Source of the DNA: Cyclobacteriaceae bacterium
GTDB taxonomy: Bacteria > Bacteroidota > Bacteroidia > Cytophagales > Cyclobacteriaceae
Assembly (NCBI GenBank): GCA_025358195.1
Contig: JANYKP010000501.1
Location: forward strand, 1 to 9,279
Length of the DNA stretch: 9,279 bases
Direction: 5' to 3'
Both the position numbers and the translations under genes were made by a program. Under the pieces are notes generated by a model. The model saw only the letters and a program-made list of their open reading frames with translations, ran no database searches and was not told where the DNA came from. Below, in pieces: positions 1 to 6,560 of this stretch (positions are counted from its first letter, which is position 1; every line of letters begins with the position of its first letter).

Positions 1-1
1 A

Positions 2-1426
2 GAAGGAATTTCTCACCTGACAATTTTTGATGCAGGTCTCAAACCGGTTTGCGAGCGGTTGTTTTTTAAACAGCCAAGAAATATACTCCCCGTGAATGTC
101 ACCAGCGCCCCACTGGTTGGTACGAGGAGAAAAGTTGTACTGGAAATACAAACACCATCTTCTTGTAATTTGTCTATTGCGGTGTACAAGAATGATTCCC
201 TTCATCTTCCAGGCCGCGACCACATCTTCGATCACTTTTGGCTGGGTTCCGATTTAAGAGGATTCATTGAATCTCCAGCGTACTATTTCAGCCAGGATCG
301 GGATGTCACAGAAGCAACGGACAACCTGATGCTCACGCATGGGTGGCGGAGGTTCAGCTGGACGACTATCCTCGCTAGCAAACCCCAACCCTTTAATAAT
401 TTTCCGGAGTACCGTGGCCCTGTTATCCAAGGCCTGGTGACCCGTCAGGATGGTCTTCCCGCAAGTGGAATCCAAACCTACCTGAGTTCAACCGGCAGGG
501 GCATCCGCCTTTACGAATCAAAAAGCAATCTAACCGGTGAAGTGTTTTATGAAATGAAGAATTTCTACGGGCACCACAACATCCTGGCACAGGCCGATAC
601 CCGGAAAGACAGCGCTTATCAAATTAAAATACAAAGTCCTTTTTCCTCACATTTTGCTTCAGATTCTTTACCTGAACTTCATTTGTCACCATCACTTAAA
701 AAACAAATCCTTGCACGCAGCATTAGTGTTCAGGTACAGAATGTGTATAACAGGAGCCTGGATGACCGCTTCAGAAAAGTTCAGGTTGACAGCCTTCCTT
801 TTTACGGCACCCCGGATGAAACGTATAACCTGGATGATTATACGCGTTTCCCGGTGATGGAAGAAGTCATGAGAGAATATGTGCCGGGCGTATTTGTGCG
901 CAAGCGAAAGGACGGGTTCCATTTCTTCGTACTCGACCATGTGAAAAAAAATATGTTTAAGGACGATCCGCTCGTCTTACTGGACGGACTGCCTATTTTT
1001 GATGTCGACACGATCATGGCTTTCGATCCTCTGAAAGTGAAGAAGCTTGAAGTAGTAACCCGGCAATACTACCTCGGCAGGCTTACTTTTCCAGGCATTG
1101 TTAGTTATACTACCTATCAGGCCGACAAAGGATTCAGGATCGATCCGAAATCTGCTACGATCGATTATCAAGGTCTCCAGCTCCAGCGGGAATTCGTTTC
1201 ACCCCTTTATGAGAGCAGCCAGCCACTGGAAAACAGGCTGCCCGATCAACGAAATCTTTTGTATTGGAACCCATCGGTTGTTGTTGACGCAAAAGGAACG
1301 TACCAAATTGAATTTTATTCTTCGGATCTAACCGGAAACTTTCAGGTGGTAATGGAAGGGATGTCTGACGATGGCAGGGCTGGCGGAAGCGTTTGCAATT
1401 TCTCCGTCAAGGACGCTGAAAAGTAA
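2..1426 (+). CDS. MG2/TonB-plug-like secreted protein, 3' part
   Basis: The reading frame is open from base 2, so this is the C-terminal 474 residues of a longer protein whose start lies left of the window. A TTG at 59 is not a credible start, because the residues before it (frame from base 2, HLTIFDAGLKPVCERLFF) already match the family. Reading onward there is the end of an alpha-2-macroglobulin MG2-like domain, then LMLTHGWRRF (visible residues 109-118), then a carboxypeptidase-regulatory-like beta domain around GIQTYLSSTGRGIRLY. A TonB-plug-like segment follows, with DPLVLLDGLPIFDVDTIMAF near bases 964-1020 and then LKVKKLEVV. The tail has LLYWNPSVV and FYSSDLTGNFQVVMEG. Proteins of this make-up are common in Bacteroidota and are exported, probably to the periplasm or outer membrane. 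No beta-barrel follows the plug-like part, so it is not a complete TonB receptor. Its substrate is unknown. The family call is by recalled motif resemblance. Confidence 0.8.
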   Translation, partial: EGISHLTIFDAGLKPVCERLFFKQPRNILPVNVTSAPLVGTRRKVVLEIQTPSSCNLSIAVYKNDSLHLPGRDHIFDHFWLGSDLRGFIESPAYYFSQDRDVTEATDNLMLTHGWRRFSWTTILASKPQPFNNFPEYRGPVIQGLVTRQDGLPASGIQTYLSSTGRGIRLYESKSNLTGEVFYEMKNFYGHHNILAQADTRKDSAYQIKIQSPFSSHFASDSLPELHLSPSLKKQILARSISVQVQNVYNRSLDDRFRKVQVDSLPFYGTPDETYNLDDYTRFPVMEEVMREYVPGVFVRKRKDGFHFFVLDHVKKNMFKDDPLVLLDGLPIFDVDTIMAFDPLKVKKLEVVTRQYYLGRLTFPGIVSYTTYQADKGFRIDPKSATIDYQGLQLQREFVSPLYESSQPLENRLPDQRNLLYWNPSVVVDAKGTYQIEFYSSDLTGNFQVVMEGMSDDGRAGGSVCNFSVKDAEK

Positions 1427-1430
1427 AAAT

Positions 1431-1573
1431 GAGAAGTTGAGAATTAAGAAACGCCGGGCATCTTGTTTATTGAGAACTACCAGAATCATAAAAGTTGATG
1501 CTACCTACTCAGAAAATACCCAAATTCTCAACTTCTCTATTCTCAACTCCTTAATTCTCAATTCTCAACTCCT
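1431..1573. repeat. TTGAGAATT inverted and tandem repeat cluster
   Basis: GAGAAGTTGAGAATT at 1431-1445 is a perfect 15-base inverted match to 1523-1537. The right side is also a small tandem array: ATTCTCAACTYCT occurs at 1524-1536, 1539-1551 and 1561-1573, and a truncated copy (ATTCTCA) sits at 1554-1560. The first three starts are 15 bases apart. TGAGAATTAAG at 1438-1448 also pairs with 1550-1560. The cluster begins five bases after the upstream stop codon. It could fold in RNA and act as a terminator or 3' stabiliser, but there is no clear U-run, so that role is inference. It could equally be a dispersed intergenic repeat. Confidence 0.75.
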
Positions 1574-1629
1574 CAATCGATTGTTCCAAACAAAAACAGG
1601 ATAACATTACACCCAACCCCTAGGCCTGT

Positions 1630-1637
1630 TACCTTTG
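1630..1637 (+). promoter_or_regulatory. -7 box (TACCTTTG) for the MFS gene
   Basis: TACCTTTG exactly fits the Bacteroidota sigma-70 -7 consensus TAnnTTTG and lies 21 bases before the ATG at 1659. That would place transcription start near 1643-1646 and give a short leader. I see no convincing TTG-type -33 element at the expected distance. The box overlaps the in-frame TTG at 1635, which supports the ATG at 1659 as the translation start. Confidence 0.45.
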
Positions 1638-1658
1638 GTTATCTTTCGAAAAAAATTC

Positions 1659-2798
1659 ATGCGCGTTGTGTCCCCCGCTCGTCTTGCTGTCAATATTATT
1701 TTCTTTCTCAATGGCTTTGTACATGCCAACTATTTCTCGCGCTTGCCGCGCATCCAGAATTTGTTCGATATCAATGATGGCGTAGTAGGACTGGTCTTAT
1801 TATCCTCGGCTGTCGGCGCATTGATCGCTATGCCTTTTACTGGCTGGCTGATCCTTCGAAACGGCAGCCGCCGGGTCACGATCTTCTCAGCGTTCTTTTA
1901 TTGTTCCCTCATTCCGTTCATTCCATGGCTGCCAACCGCTACACTCTGGCCGCTCATTTTTTTATTTTTTCTACTCGGTATTTCGGCGGGCATGCTGGAC
2001 GTGGCCATGAACTCACAGGCAGTGATGGTGGAAAAAAAATTGGGCAAACCGATCATGACTTCCTTCCATGCACTTTTTAGCATTGGAATGATGGTCGGGG
2101 CTGCAGGCGGTTCATTATTTACCAAGTTGAGTCCTGGATTGTTTATTCATTTTGTCACCATCAGTGCAATAAGCATTGTCACCGTGTTTGTGGCGCGCTA
2201 TTACCTGATTCATGACAAGCCGCAAAATAAAACGGTAGAAGGTCCGGCGTTCCGGTTGCCAAATGCGGCGATGGTGAGCATTGGTGTCATCGCGTTCTGC
2301 TGTATGCTGGGCGAAGGGGCGATGGCCGACTGGAGCACCAACTACATGGAAAATATTGTGAAGGCTGATCCCGCTCTTGCTCCCCTCGGACTATCAGCGT
2401 TTGCACTGGCGATGACGATCGGTCGGGTTTTCGGAGACGGCGCCCGAGTGAAATTTGGAGACAAAGCGCTCATGGTTGCTTGTGGAATTGTGGCCACAGT
2501 GGGTTTAAGCATCGCCCTGATTTTCGTACACCCCATCACGGTGATCACTGGTCTCTTTATTGTCGGCCTGGGGCTCTCCGCCATTGTTCCGATTGCCTAT
2601 AGCATTGCGGGCCACACAAAAGACTTGCCTCCTGGTGTAGGACTTGCCATGGTGACTACGGTTGGCTATACCGGATTCTTGTTTGGACCTCCTATCATTG
2701 GCCTGTTGGCGGATGCATTCACGCTTCGGCTGGCGTTGCTATTGGCGGTTTTTCTATTCGTACTGATGACTTTGTTAAGCGTACGGTATAAGTCATGA
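1659..2798 (+). CDS. YbjJ-like MFS transporter
   Basis: An inner-membrane transporter of the major facilitator superfamily, 379 residues from the ATG at 1659. An in-frame TTG at 1635 would add eight residues but sits inside a likely -7 box. Hydrophobic segments fill the protein in two halves split by a polar loop near residues 183-203, as expected for 12 helices. A motif-A-like loop GWLILRNGSRR is at 62-72, and its second-half counterpart GRVFGDGARVKFGD is at 255-268. GMLDVAMNSQAVMVE (111-125), SFHALFSIGMMVGAAGG (135-151) and VTTVGYTGFLFGPPIIG (332-348) resemble Escherichia coli YbjJ, as does the length. The substrate of that group is not settled, and the sequence does not reveal it. No enzyme gene is clearly coupled to it: the next gene runs on the opposite strand. 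The MFS call is firm; the YbjJ subgroup is likely. Confidence 0.88.
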   Translation: MRVVSPARLAVNIIFFLNGFVHANYFSRLPRIQNLFDINDGVVGLVLLSSAVGALIAMPFTGWLILRNGSRRVTIFSAFFYCSLIPFIPWLPTATLWPLIFLFFLLGISAGMLDVAMNSQAVMVEKKLGKPIMTSFHALFSIGMMVGAAGGSLFTKLSPGLFIHFVTISAISIVTVFVARYYLIHDKPQNKTVEGPAFRLPNAAMVSIGVIAFCCMLGEGAMADWSTNYMENIVKADPALAPLGLSAFALAMTIGRVFGDGARVKFGDKALMVACGIVATVGLSIALIFVHPITVITGLFIVGLGLSAIVPIAYSIAGHTKDLPPGVGLAMVTTVGYTGFLFGPPIIGLLADAFTLRLALLLAVFLFVLMTLLSVRYKS

Positions 2799-2844
2799 TT
2801 TCTCCTATGTATTGCGAGGTGGATATATTTGAGCCTCCATTTAC

Positions 2845-3004
2845 AGCCACGGATTGCACTGATTACCACAGATAAAGTCATTTTCGCGGGTGCAAAAAAA
2901 GTCAGCTCAAAAAATCCGGTTCTGCAAAGGCGTTGTCCCCAGCTGTTGTGGTTGACACCGGGATACTCGGTATAGCGCACATCAGTCTTCAGTTGTTTTA
3001 ATTT
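2845..3004 (-). pseudogene. Tandem copy of the esterase 3' end
   Basis: This 160-base stretch matches 3007-3165 with seven substitutions and one extra C, about 95% identity. It holds the downstream repeat plus codons for roughly the last 41 residues of the esterase, including the catalytic-His motif GVNHNSW. The extra C in the CCCC run (2937-2940) shifts the frame straight after NHNSW, so the tail reads GQRLCRTGF in place of DNAFAEPDF. There is no start, nucleophile or signal peptide, so it is not expected to make a working protein. A run-on frame continues on the minus strand into the 3' end of the MFS gene, but nothing supports its translation. Confidence 0.9.
2846..2875 (+). repeat. CACGGATTAC-type dispersed repeat, copy 1
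   Basis: It contains CCACGGATTGCACTGATTAC followed by CACAGATAA, which reads as three 10-base units of the form CAC-x-GAT-xxx. A second copy in the same orientation is at 3008-3037, and a more canonical copy in the opposite orientation is at 8137-8166. It marks the left edge of the duplicated esterase tail. Its function is unknown. Confidence 0.75.
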
Positions 3005-3007
3005 CTA

Positions 3008-3037
3008 GCCACGGATTGCACTGATTACCACAGATAA
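3008..3037 (+). repeat. CACGGATTAC-type dispersed repeat, copy 2
   Basis: Identical to copy 1 over this span. It lies immediately downstream of the esterase stop codon (3042-3040 on the minus strand), two bases beyond it, so it would be in the 3' untranslated part of the esterase transcript. It may have been carried along in the tandem duplication, or it may have provided the homology for it. Confidence 0.75.
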
Positions 3038-3039
3038 AA

Positions 3040-3819
3040 TCATTTTCGTTGGTGCGAAAAAAGCCAGCTCAAAAAATCCGGTTCCGCAAAGGCGTTGTCC
3101 CAGCTGTTGTGGTTGACACCGGGATACTCGGTATAGCGCACATCAGCCTTCAGTTGTTTTAATTTTTCAACCATCTCTCTTGAATTTTTTACATCCACGG
3201 CTGCATCCTGATCGCCGTGAAACACCCAAAAAGCCGTTTTGAGAATACGATTATCATAATGAATAACATCGCCACCACCACAAATGGGCATGGCCGCTGC
3301 AAACATATCCGGATAAAGATACACCGCTTCAAATGTTCCCATCCCGCCCATCGATAATCCCATAACATACACTTTGGTAGCATCAACACTTCCTTCTGAC
3401 ATTACTTTCTTCACGACTTCCACGGAGGATACCAGCGGCGCGTTGGGCTGTTTTGTATAATCAAACACGAATCCCGCAGGTTTTTTTGTGCGATCAATAC
3501 TTACCGAACTCCAGAAACTTTCGGCCGGACATTGGGGAAAAATTACGATGGCTGGAAATTTTTTGCGGTTTTCATCACTGAGGAAAAGTTTTGATCCGTG
3601 GGTGAGCTGTTTTTCATTATCATTTCCGCGTTCGCCGGCTCCATGGAGAAAGAGGATCAACGGGTATTTTTTTGACCGGTCATAATTTTCAGGGTAGAGA
3701 ATGCGGTATGAGAGCACCTGTCCGTCATTCACATAGGTCTGCTTCTGGTAAAGGGACAGATCCTGGGCTGTTGTTTGAATGCTGAACAGCAGGCAAAAAA
3801 GAATGAAAAGCAGTTTCAA
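3040..3819 (-). CDS. Secreted serine esterase/peptidase (alpha/beta hydrolase)
   Basis: A predicted exported hydrolase of 259 residues. Residues 1-19 look like a Sec signal peptide, with a hydrophobic core LLFILFCLLF and a likely cleavage after TTAQ. The alpha/beta-hydrolase parts are in order: oxyanion-type HGAG (59-62), nucleophile elbow GLSMGG (154-159, Ser156), HGDQDAAV (201-208) with the probable acid Asp205, and GVNHNSW (234-240) with His237. The pattern resembles the predicted-peptidase/feruloyl-esterase-like and phospholipase/carboxylesterase groups, so ester cleavage of a polysaccharide or small ester is likely, with the exact substrate unknown. The start codon is TTG at 3819-3817; no in-frame ATG lies between the upstream stop near 3885 and the catalytic region, and this start gives a correct signal peptide. 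It lies 83 bases downstream of the TerB-like gene on the same strand. Its last 41 codons are duplicated just downstream. Confidence 0.88.
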   Translation of the reverse strand: MKLLFILFCLLFSIQTTAQDLSLYQKQTYVNDGQVLSYRILYPENYDRSKKYPLILFLHGAGERGNDNEKQLTHGSKLFLSDENRKKFPAIVIFPQCPAESFWSSVSIDRTKKPAGFVFDYTKQPNAPLVSSVEVVKKVMSEGSVDATKVYVMGLSMGGMGTFEAVYLYPDMFAAAMPICGGGDVIHYDNRILKTAFWVFHGDQDAAVDVKNSREMVEKLKQLKADVRYTEYPGVNHNSWDNAFAEPDFLSWLFSHQRK

Positions 3820-3902
3820 AATTAAGGGTTTGGTTCTTAAAATAGTTTTCCAACGAGGTTTAAGCCGTGGGTCGACAAGCCTTTAATAAAAAGCAGAAAC
3901 AG

Positions 3903-4364
3903 CTACTGTGAAACCGATGCAGGGGCTTCCGTGAGCATTATATCGACGCGTTTCATAGTCTCGTTATGATCCTGACCGTTTTTGATATTTGCCCGAATAG
4001 CATCAATAAGGCCATTGATGTGAGGACGGGCGTAGCCAAATTTGACAGCAAATAAAGAACATAGCCTTTGTTCATCATTATGTACGGCCTTGTCCGCCAC
4101 CATCATGTTCACAAGGTCGTAGAATTGATGAAACTTTTCTTTCTTATTGGTGGGAACTTCAAAATGAATACCGGAGGGATTTTTCCTGATTTCTTTTAGC
4201 TGACTTTCTGAAATGCCATTCCGTTTCGCAATCGCCTTCAGCAGATCGTACTCAACATCATCAAAATTCCCATCCACAGCCGCCATTTCAATCAAATTTT
4301 TCATGTGACTTTTTGCCGTGCCTTTACCCTGGCGGAACAGGCTGAGGATTTCTGGAAAATTCAT
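3903..4364 (-). CDS. TerB-like protein
   Basis: A soluble, mostly helical protein of 153 residues starting at ATG 4364, with no signal peptide or membrane segment. Two acidic helical motifs set it in the TerB/DjlA-N superfamily: MAAVDGNFDDVEYDLLKAIA (27-46), followed by NGISESQL, and MMVADKAVHNDEQ (87-99). In TerB such Asp/Glu-rich turns bind divalent metal. The length is near that of TerB alone, with no J-domain attached. No TerC, TerD or TerZ partner is visible, so tellurite resistance cannot be claimed, and many lone TerB-like proteins have no known role. The esterase gene follows on the same strand and could be co-transcribed. Upstream, TACATTCG near 4407-4400 is one mismatch from the TAnnTTTG -7 pattern, which is weak evidence. 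Confidence 0.8.
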   Translation of the reverse strand: MNFPEILSLFRQGKGTAKSHMKNLIEMAAVDGNFDDVEYDLLKAIAKRNGISESQLKEIRKNPSGIHFEVPTNKKEKFHQFYDLVNMMVADKAVHNDEQRLCSLFAVKFGYARPHINGLIDAIRANIKNGQDHNETMKRVDIMLTEAPASVSQ

Positions 4365-4492
4365 TGTAAAAGGGGTTTTAGTGTTAGGGAAATCGAATGT
4401 ATCATTTCCAGTTAAGATTTGGAAATTGAACCAGGGAAAATTTCTGAATTATCCCTCTTAAACCTCCACTTCAACCCTATTGACTTTCAAAA

Positions 4493-4757
4493 CTAATAAT
4501 TGAGACCAAACCCAAACTTTACAAAAGCTCTTATGGTCAACTTTGGAGCAAGTTATGCGCCTCTGCTGGATGCCTTCTCCTCCACATTCATCTGAAAAAG
4601 AAGATCATTCACCCGTTTTTCGAGGCTGGCTGCGGTCTTCATAGATGTCCATCGAGTCATTCTTATTTAAATCACGAAAGGCCGTATCGGGTGTGAATCT
4701 GCGGGAACTCAACAGGATGATCTGCGTGATGAAAAGAGCAGTCGTTTTGAATTTTAT
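4493..4757 (-). pseudogene. Relic of a GH3 beta-glucosidase
   Basis: This stretch holds no intact gene, but the minus strand reads like a decayed secreted glycoside hydrolase family 3 enzyme. From 4757 the frame gives KFKTTALFITQIILLSS, a signal-peptide-like start, with ATA where ATG would be expected. It then gives SMDIYEDRSQP up to 4623. A shift near 4621-4626 moves to another frame that reads LEKRVNDLLFQMNVEEKA (4624-4571). This matches the usual GH3 N-terminal opening, of the form LPVEKRVDDLLSRMTLEEK. After a stop at 4555-4553 the same frame continues with RAFVKFGFGLNY (to 4496), which resembles the GH3 C-terminal PFGYGLSYTTF motif. If so, most of the gene was deleted internally. The N-terminal part is fairly convincing and the C-terminal part is tentative. 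The rest of the gap (4365-4492) shows nothing I can identify. Confidence 0.6.
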
Positions 4758-4770
4758 GTCGTCGTATTAA

Positions 4771-6447
4771 CTATTTTTTCTTCCACCCAGGTCCCCGCAC
4801 GACCCTGCCTGGCCTGGCGCCTGTGTGGTCACTGTCTTTCAAGACTTGTGTTCCGTTCACGAACACGTGAACCATTCCCGTGCTGTACTGGTGCGGGTTT
4901 TCAAAAGTGGCATGGTCCTGAATTTTTACAGGATCGAACACTACCACATCTGCAAAGTAGCCTGGTGTCAAAGAGCCACGCCGGCTGACCTTCAGATTCC
5001 CCGCAGGCAACGATGTTAATTTGCGAATGGACTCCTCAAGAGGGATTACTTTTTCATCACGGACGTACTTGCCCAGAAGGCGCGCAAAGTTTCCATAAGC
5101 GCGCGGATGGTCTTTATACTTTAAGAAAAAACCTTCGGCTGTCGGCGATCCTGCATCCGAACCAAAACTCACATACGGCAATGCAATCTGACGCTTGATG
5201 TTATCTTCACTCATCAGAAAATAGGCTGCCTCCACCCGTGTGCTATCCGTTATAACGAGGTCCATCGCCGTCTCTTCAGGCGTCTTGCCATAAATCTTTG
5301 CTACCGCACCCAATGTTTTTCCGGTATAGCGTTTGAGCGAATCATTTGTAAAGCCGAGTAATAACACACCTTCAGGAGTGCCGGCATTCAACAAAAGATT
5401 TTCCCATTTATCTGTTGACGTTCTCATTTCTTGCAAAACCTTTTTTCGGATCGTTGGGTTTTTCAATCGCCTGATCCATTCGTTGATACCACCTTCCTGG
5501 ACCCAGGGCGGCATGGTTGCATCTAACCCGGTCGCGCCAGCTGTGTAGGTGTACATATCGGCGCTGATGCGCAGTCCCGATTTATTGGCTTCATCAATTT
5601 TTGCAATTACAGCGTCCAGTTTTCCCCAATTTTCCTTGCCACCCATCTTCAAATGATAAATTTCGGCCGGCATATTCGCTTCTCGCGCAATTCGGATTGT
5701 TTCGTCAACCGCTGCCAGTATATTATTGCCTTCACTACGCATGTGGGAGATATACATGCCGCCATACGGAGCAGCAACCTTACTAAGTTCAATGAGTTCC
5801 TCGGTTGTAGCATAGTTGTCAGGAGCATAGATCAACGCGCACGTAGTACCCATGGCGCCTTCTTCCATGGCTTGCTTGACCAACGCCTTCATCCGTTCCA
5901 GTTCGTCGGGTTTAGGTGCCCGATTCTCATAACCCAATTGATTGACTCGAATCGTAGAGACGCCAACGAAAGAGGCTACATTGGGCGATACACCTCTCCG
6001 CTCCAACGATTCAAGATATTCGCCAAGCGTAGTCCAGTCAATTGTAAATGACCAATCAGGATTGCGTTTCATTTGGGTCAGGTAATCCTTTTTCATGTTG
6101 TCGCTCAATGGACCCATGGAGCCTTCTCCCAGGACTTCCAGTGTGATACCCTGACGAATGTCGCTCTGCGAATTCCCATCCAGAAGCAAGGAAATCTCCG
6201 CGTGACTCATCATATTGATAAAACCCGGTGCGACCGCCAATCCTTTCGCATCGATTTCTTTTTTGCCAATCGCCTTTGACAAATCACCGATGAAAGCAAT
6301 GGTATCTGCGTTGATACCTACGCCTGTCAGCACACCCGGCGTACCGGAGCCATCATACACGGTGCCACCGCGAATAACTACATCGTATTCCTGCTTTTTA
6401 CAAGAAGTTATCGCGATGATGATCAGAAGGAGGAGGGGGTGTTTCAT
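4771..6447 (-). CDS. Lipoprotein N-acyl-D-amino-acid deacylase, MxH variant
   Basis: An amidohydrolase-superfamily protein of 558 residues in the D-aminoacylase branch, whose members hydrolyse N-acyl-D-amino acids or related peptides. A lipoprotein signal ends at ITSC (13-16, Cys16), and the following KKQE may favour surface export. The N-terminal beta-sandwich carries VIRGGTVYDGSG (24-35). The first metal motif reads FINMMSHAE (76-84), where family members with the canonical site have FIDxHxH, so the first His is Met80 and only His82 remains. Other expected ligand positions are present: His235 in YISHMRSEG, His265 in IYHLK and Asp431 in FGSDAG. The metal-bridging Cys position reads VLGEGSMGP. 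Conserved blocks such as MYTYTAGATGLDATMPPWVQ (298-317) suggest a distinct subfamily with its own substrate. The gene follows its paralogue by 100 bases on the same strand, probably as one operon. No Shine-Dalgarno motif precedes the ATG. Confidence 0.85.
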   Translation of the reverse strand: MKHPLLLLIIIAITSCKKQEYDVVIRGGTVYDGSGTPGVLTGVGINADTIAFIGDLSKAIGKKEIDAKGLAVAPGFINMMSHAEISLLLDGNSQSDIRQGITLEVLGEGSMGPLSDNMKKDYLTQMKRNPDWSFTIDWTTLGEYLESLERRGVSPNVASFVGVSTIRVNQLGYENRAPKPDELERMKALVKQAMEEGAMGTTCALIYAPDNYATTEELIELSKVAAPYGGMYISHMRSEGNNILAAVDETIRIAREANMPAEIYHLKMGGKENWGKLDAVIAKIDEANKSGLRISADMYTYTAGATGLDATMPPWVQEGGINEWIRRLKNPTIRKKVLQEMRTSTDKWENLLLNAGTPEGVLLLGFTNDSLKRYTGKTLGAVAKIYGKTPEETAMDLVITDSTRVEAAYFLMSEDNIKRQIALPYVSFGSDAGSPTAEGFFLKYKDHPRAYGNFARLLGKYVRDEKVIPLEESIRKLTSLPAGNLKVSRRGSLTPGYFADVVVFDPVKIQDHATFENPHQYSTGMVHVFVNGTQVLKDSDHTGARPGRVVRGPGWKKK

Positions 6448-6501
6448 ATGGTAGGATTGGAAAATTGAAGTTACTTATTTTCAATATAACTGTGTGGCCG
6501 G

Positions 6502-6560
6502 GGTAATCGGCAATCAGTAATCGGTCACACCGAATACCGATTACCGCTTACCTGATTACC
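6502..6560. repeat. GTAATCGG imperfect hairpin repeat
   Basis: GTAATCGGT at 6517-6525 pairs perfectly with ACCGATTAC at 6536-6544 across a 10-base loop. GGTAATC at 6502-6508 pairs with GATTACC at 6554-6560, with a mismatched part between the two stems. The right arm overlaps the last codons and the stop of the gene at 6548-8053, so its final residues (VIR) are encoded by the repeat. It lies between two genes that are probably co-transcribed, so it may act as an attenuator or RNA stabiliser, or may simply be an intergenic repeat. There is no U-tract. Confidence 0.7.

Noticed and set aside
1635..1658. TTG at 1635 as the start of the MFS transporter
   Set aside because: It lies within a likely -7 box, and the ATG at 1659 gives a normal N-terminus for the family.
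2810..2845. GAGG/CCTC pairing after the MFS gene as a terminator
   Set aside because: The stem is only four bases and no T-run follows, so it cannot be told from chance.
2666..2980. Minus-strand frame carrying the GVNHNSW motif as a separate 104-residue gene
   Set aside because: Only the first part matches the esterase tail; it shifts frame after NHNSW and then runs antisense into the MFS gene. It is explained by the tandem duplication.
3817..3824. TAATTTTG on the minus strand as a -7 promoter box
   Set aside because: It fits TAnnTTTG but overlaps the esterase start codon, so transcripts from it would lack the start and signal peptide. Probably chance in AT-rich DNA.
3903..4364. Tellurite-resistance operon
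   Set aside because: Only a single TerB-like gene is present; no TerC, TerD, TerA or TerZ genes flank it.
5653..6051. Plus-strand frame of 132 residues inside the first deacylase gene
   Set aside because: It is antisense to a well-conserved enzyme region, and its translation shows no domain or signal.
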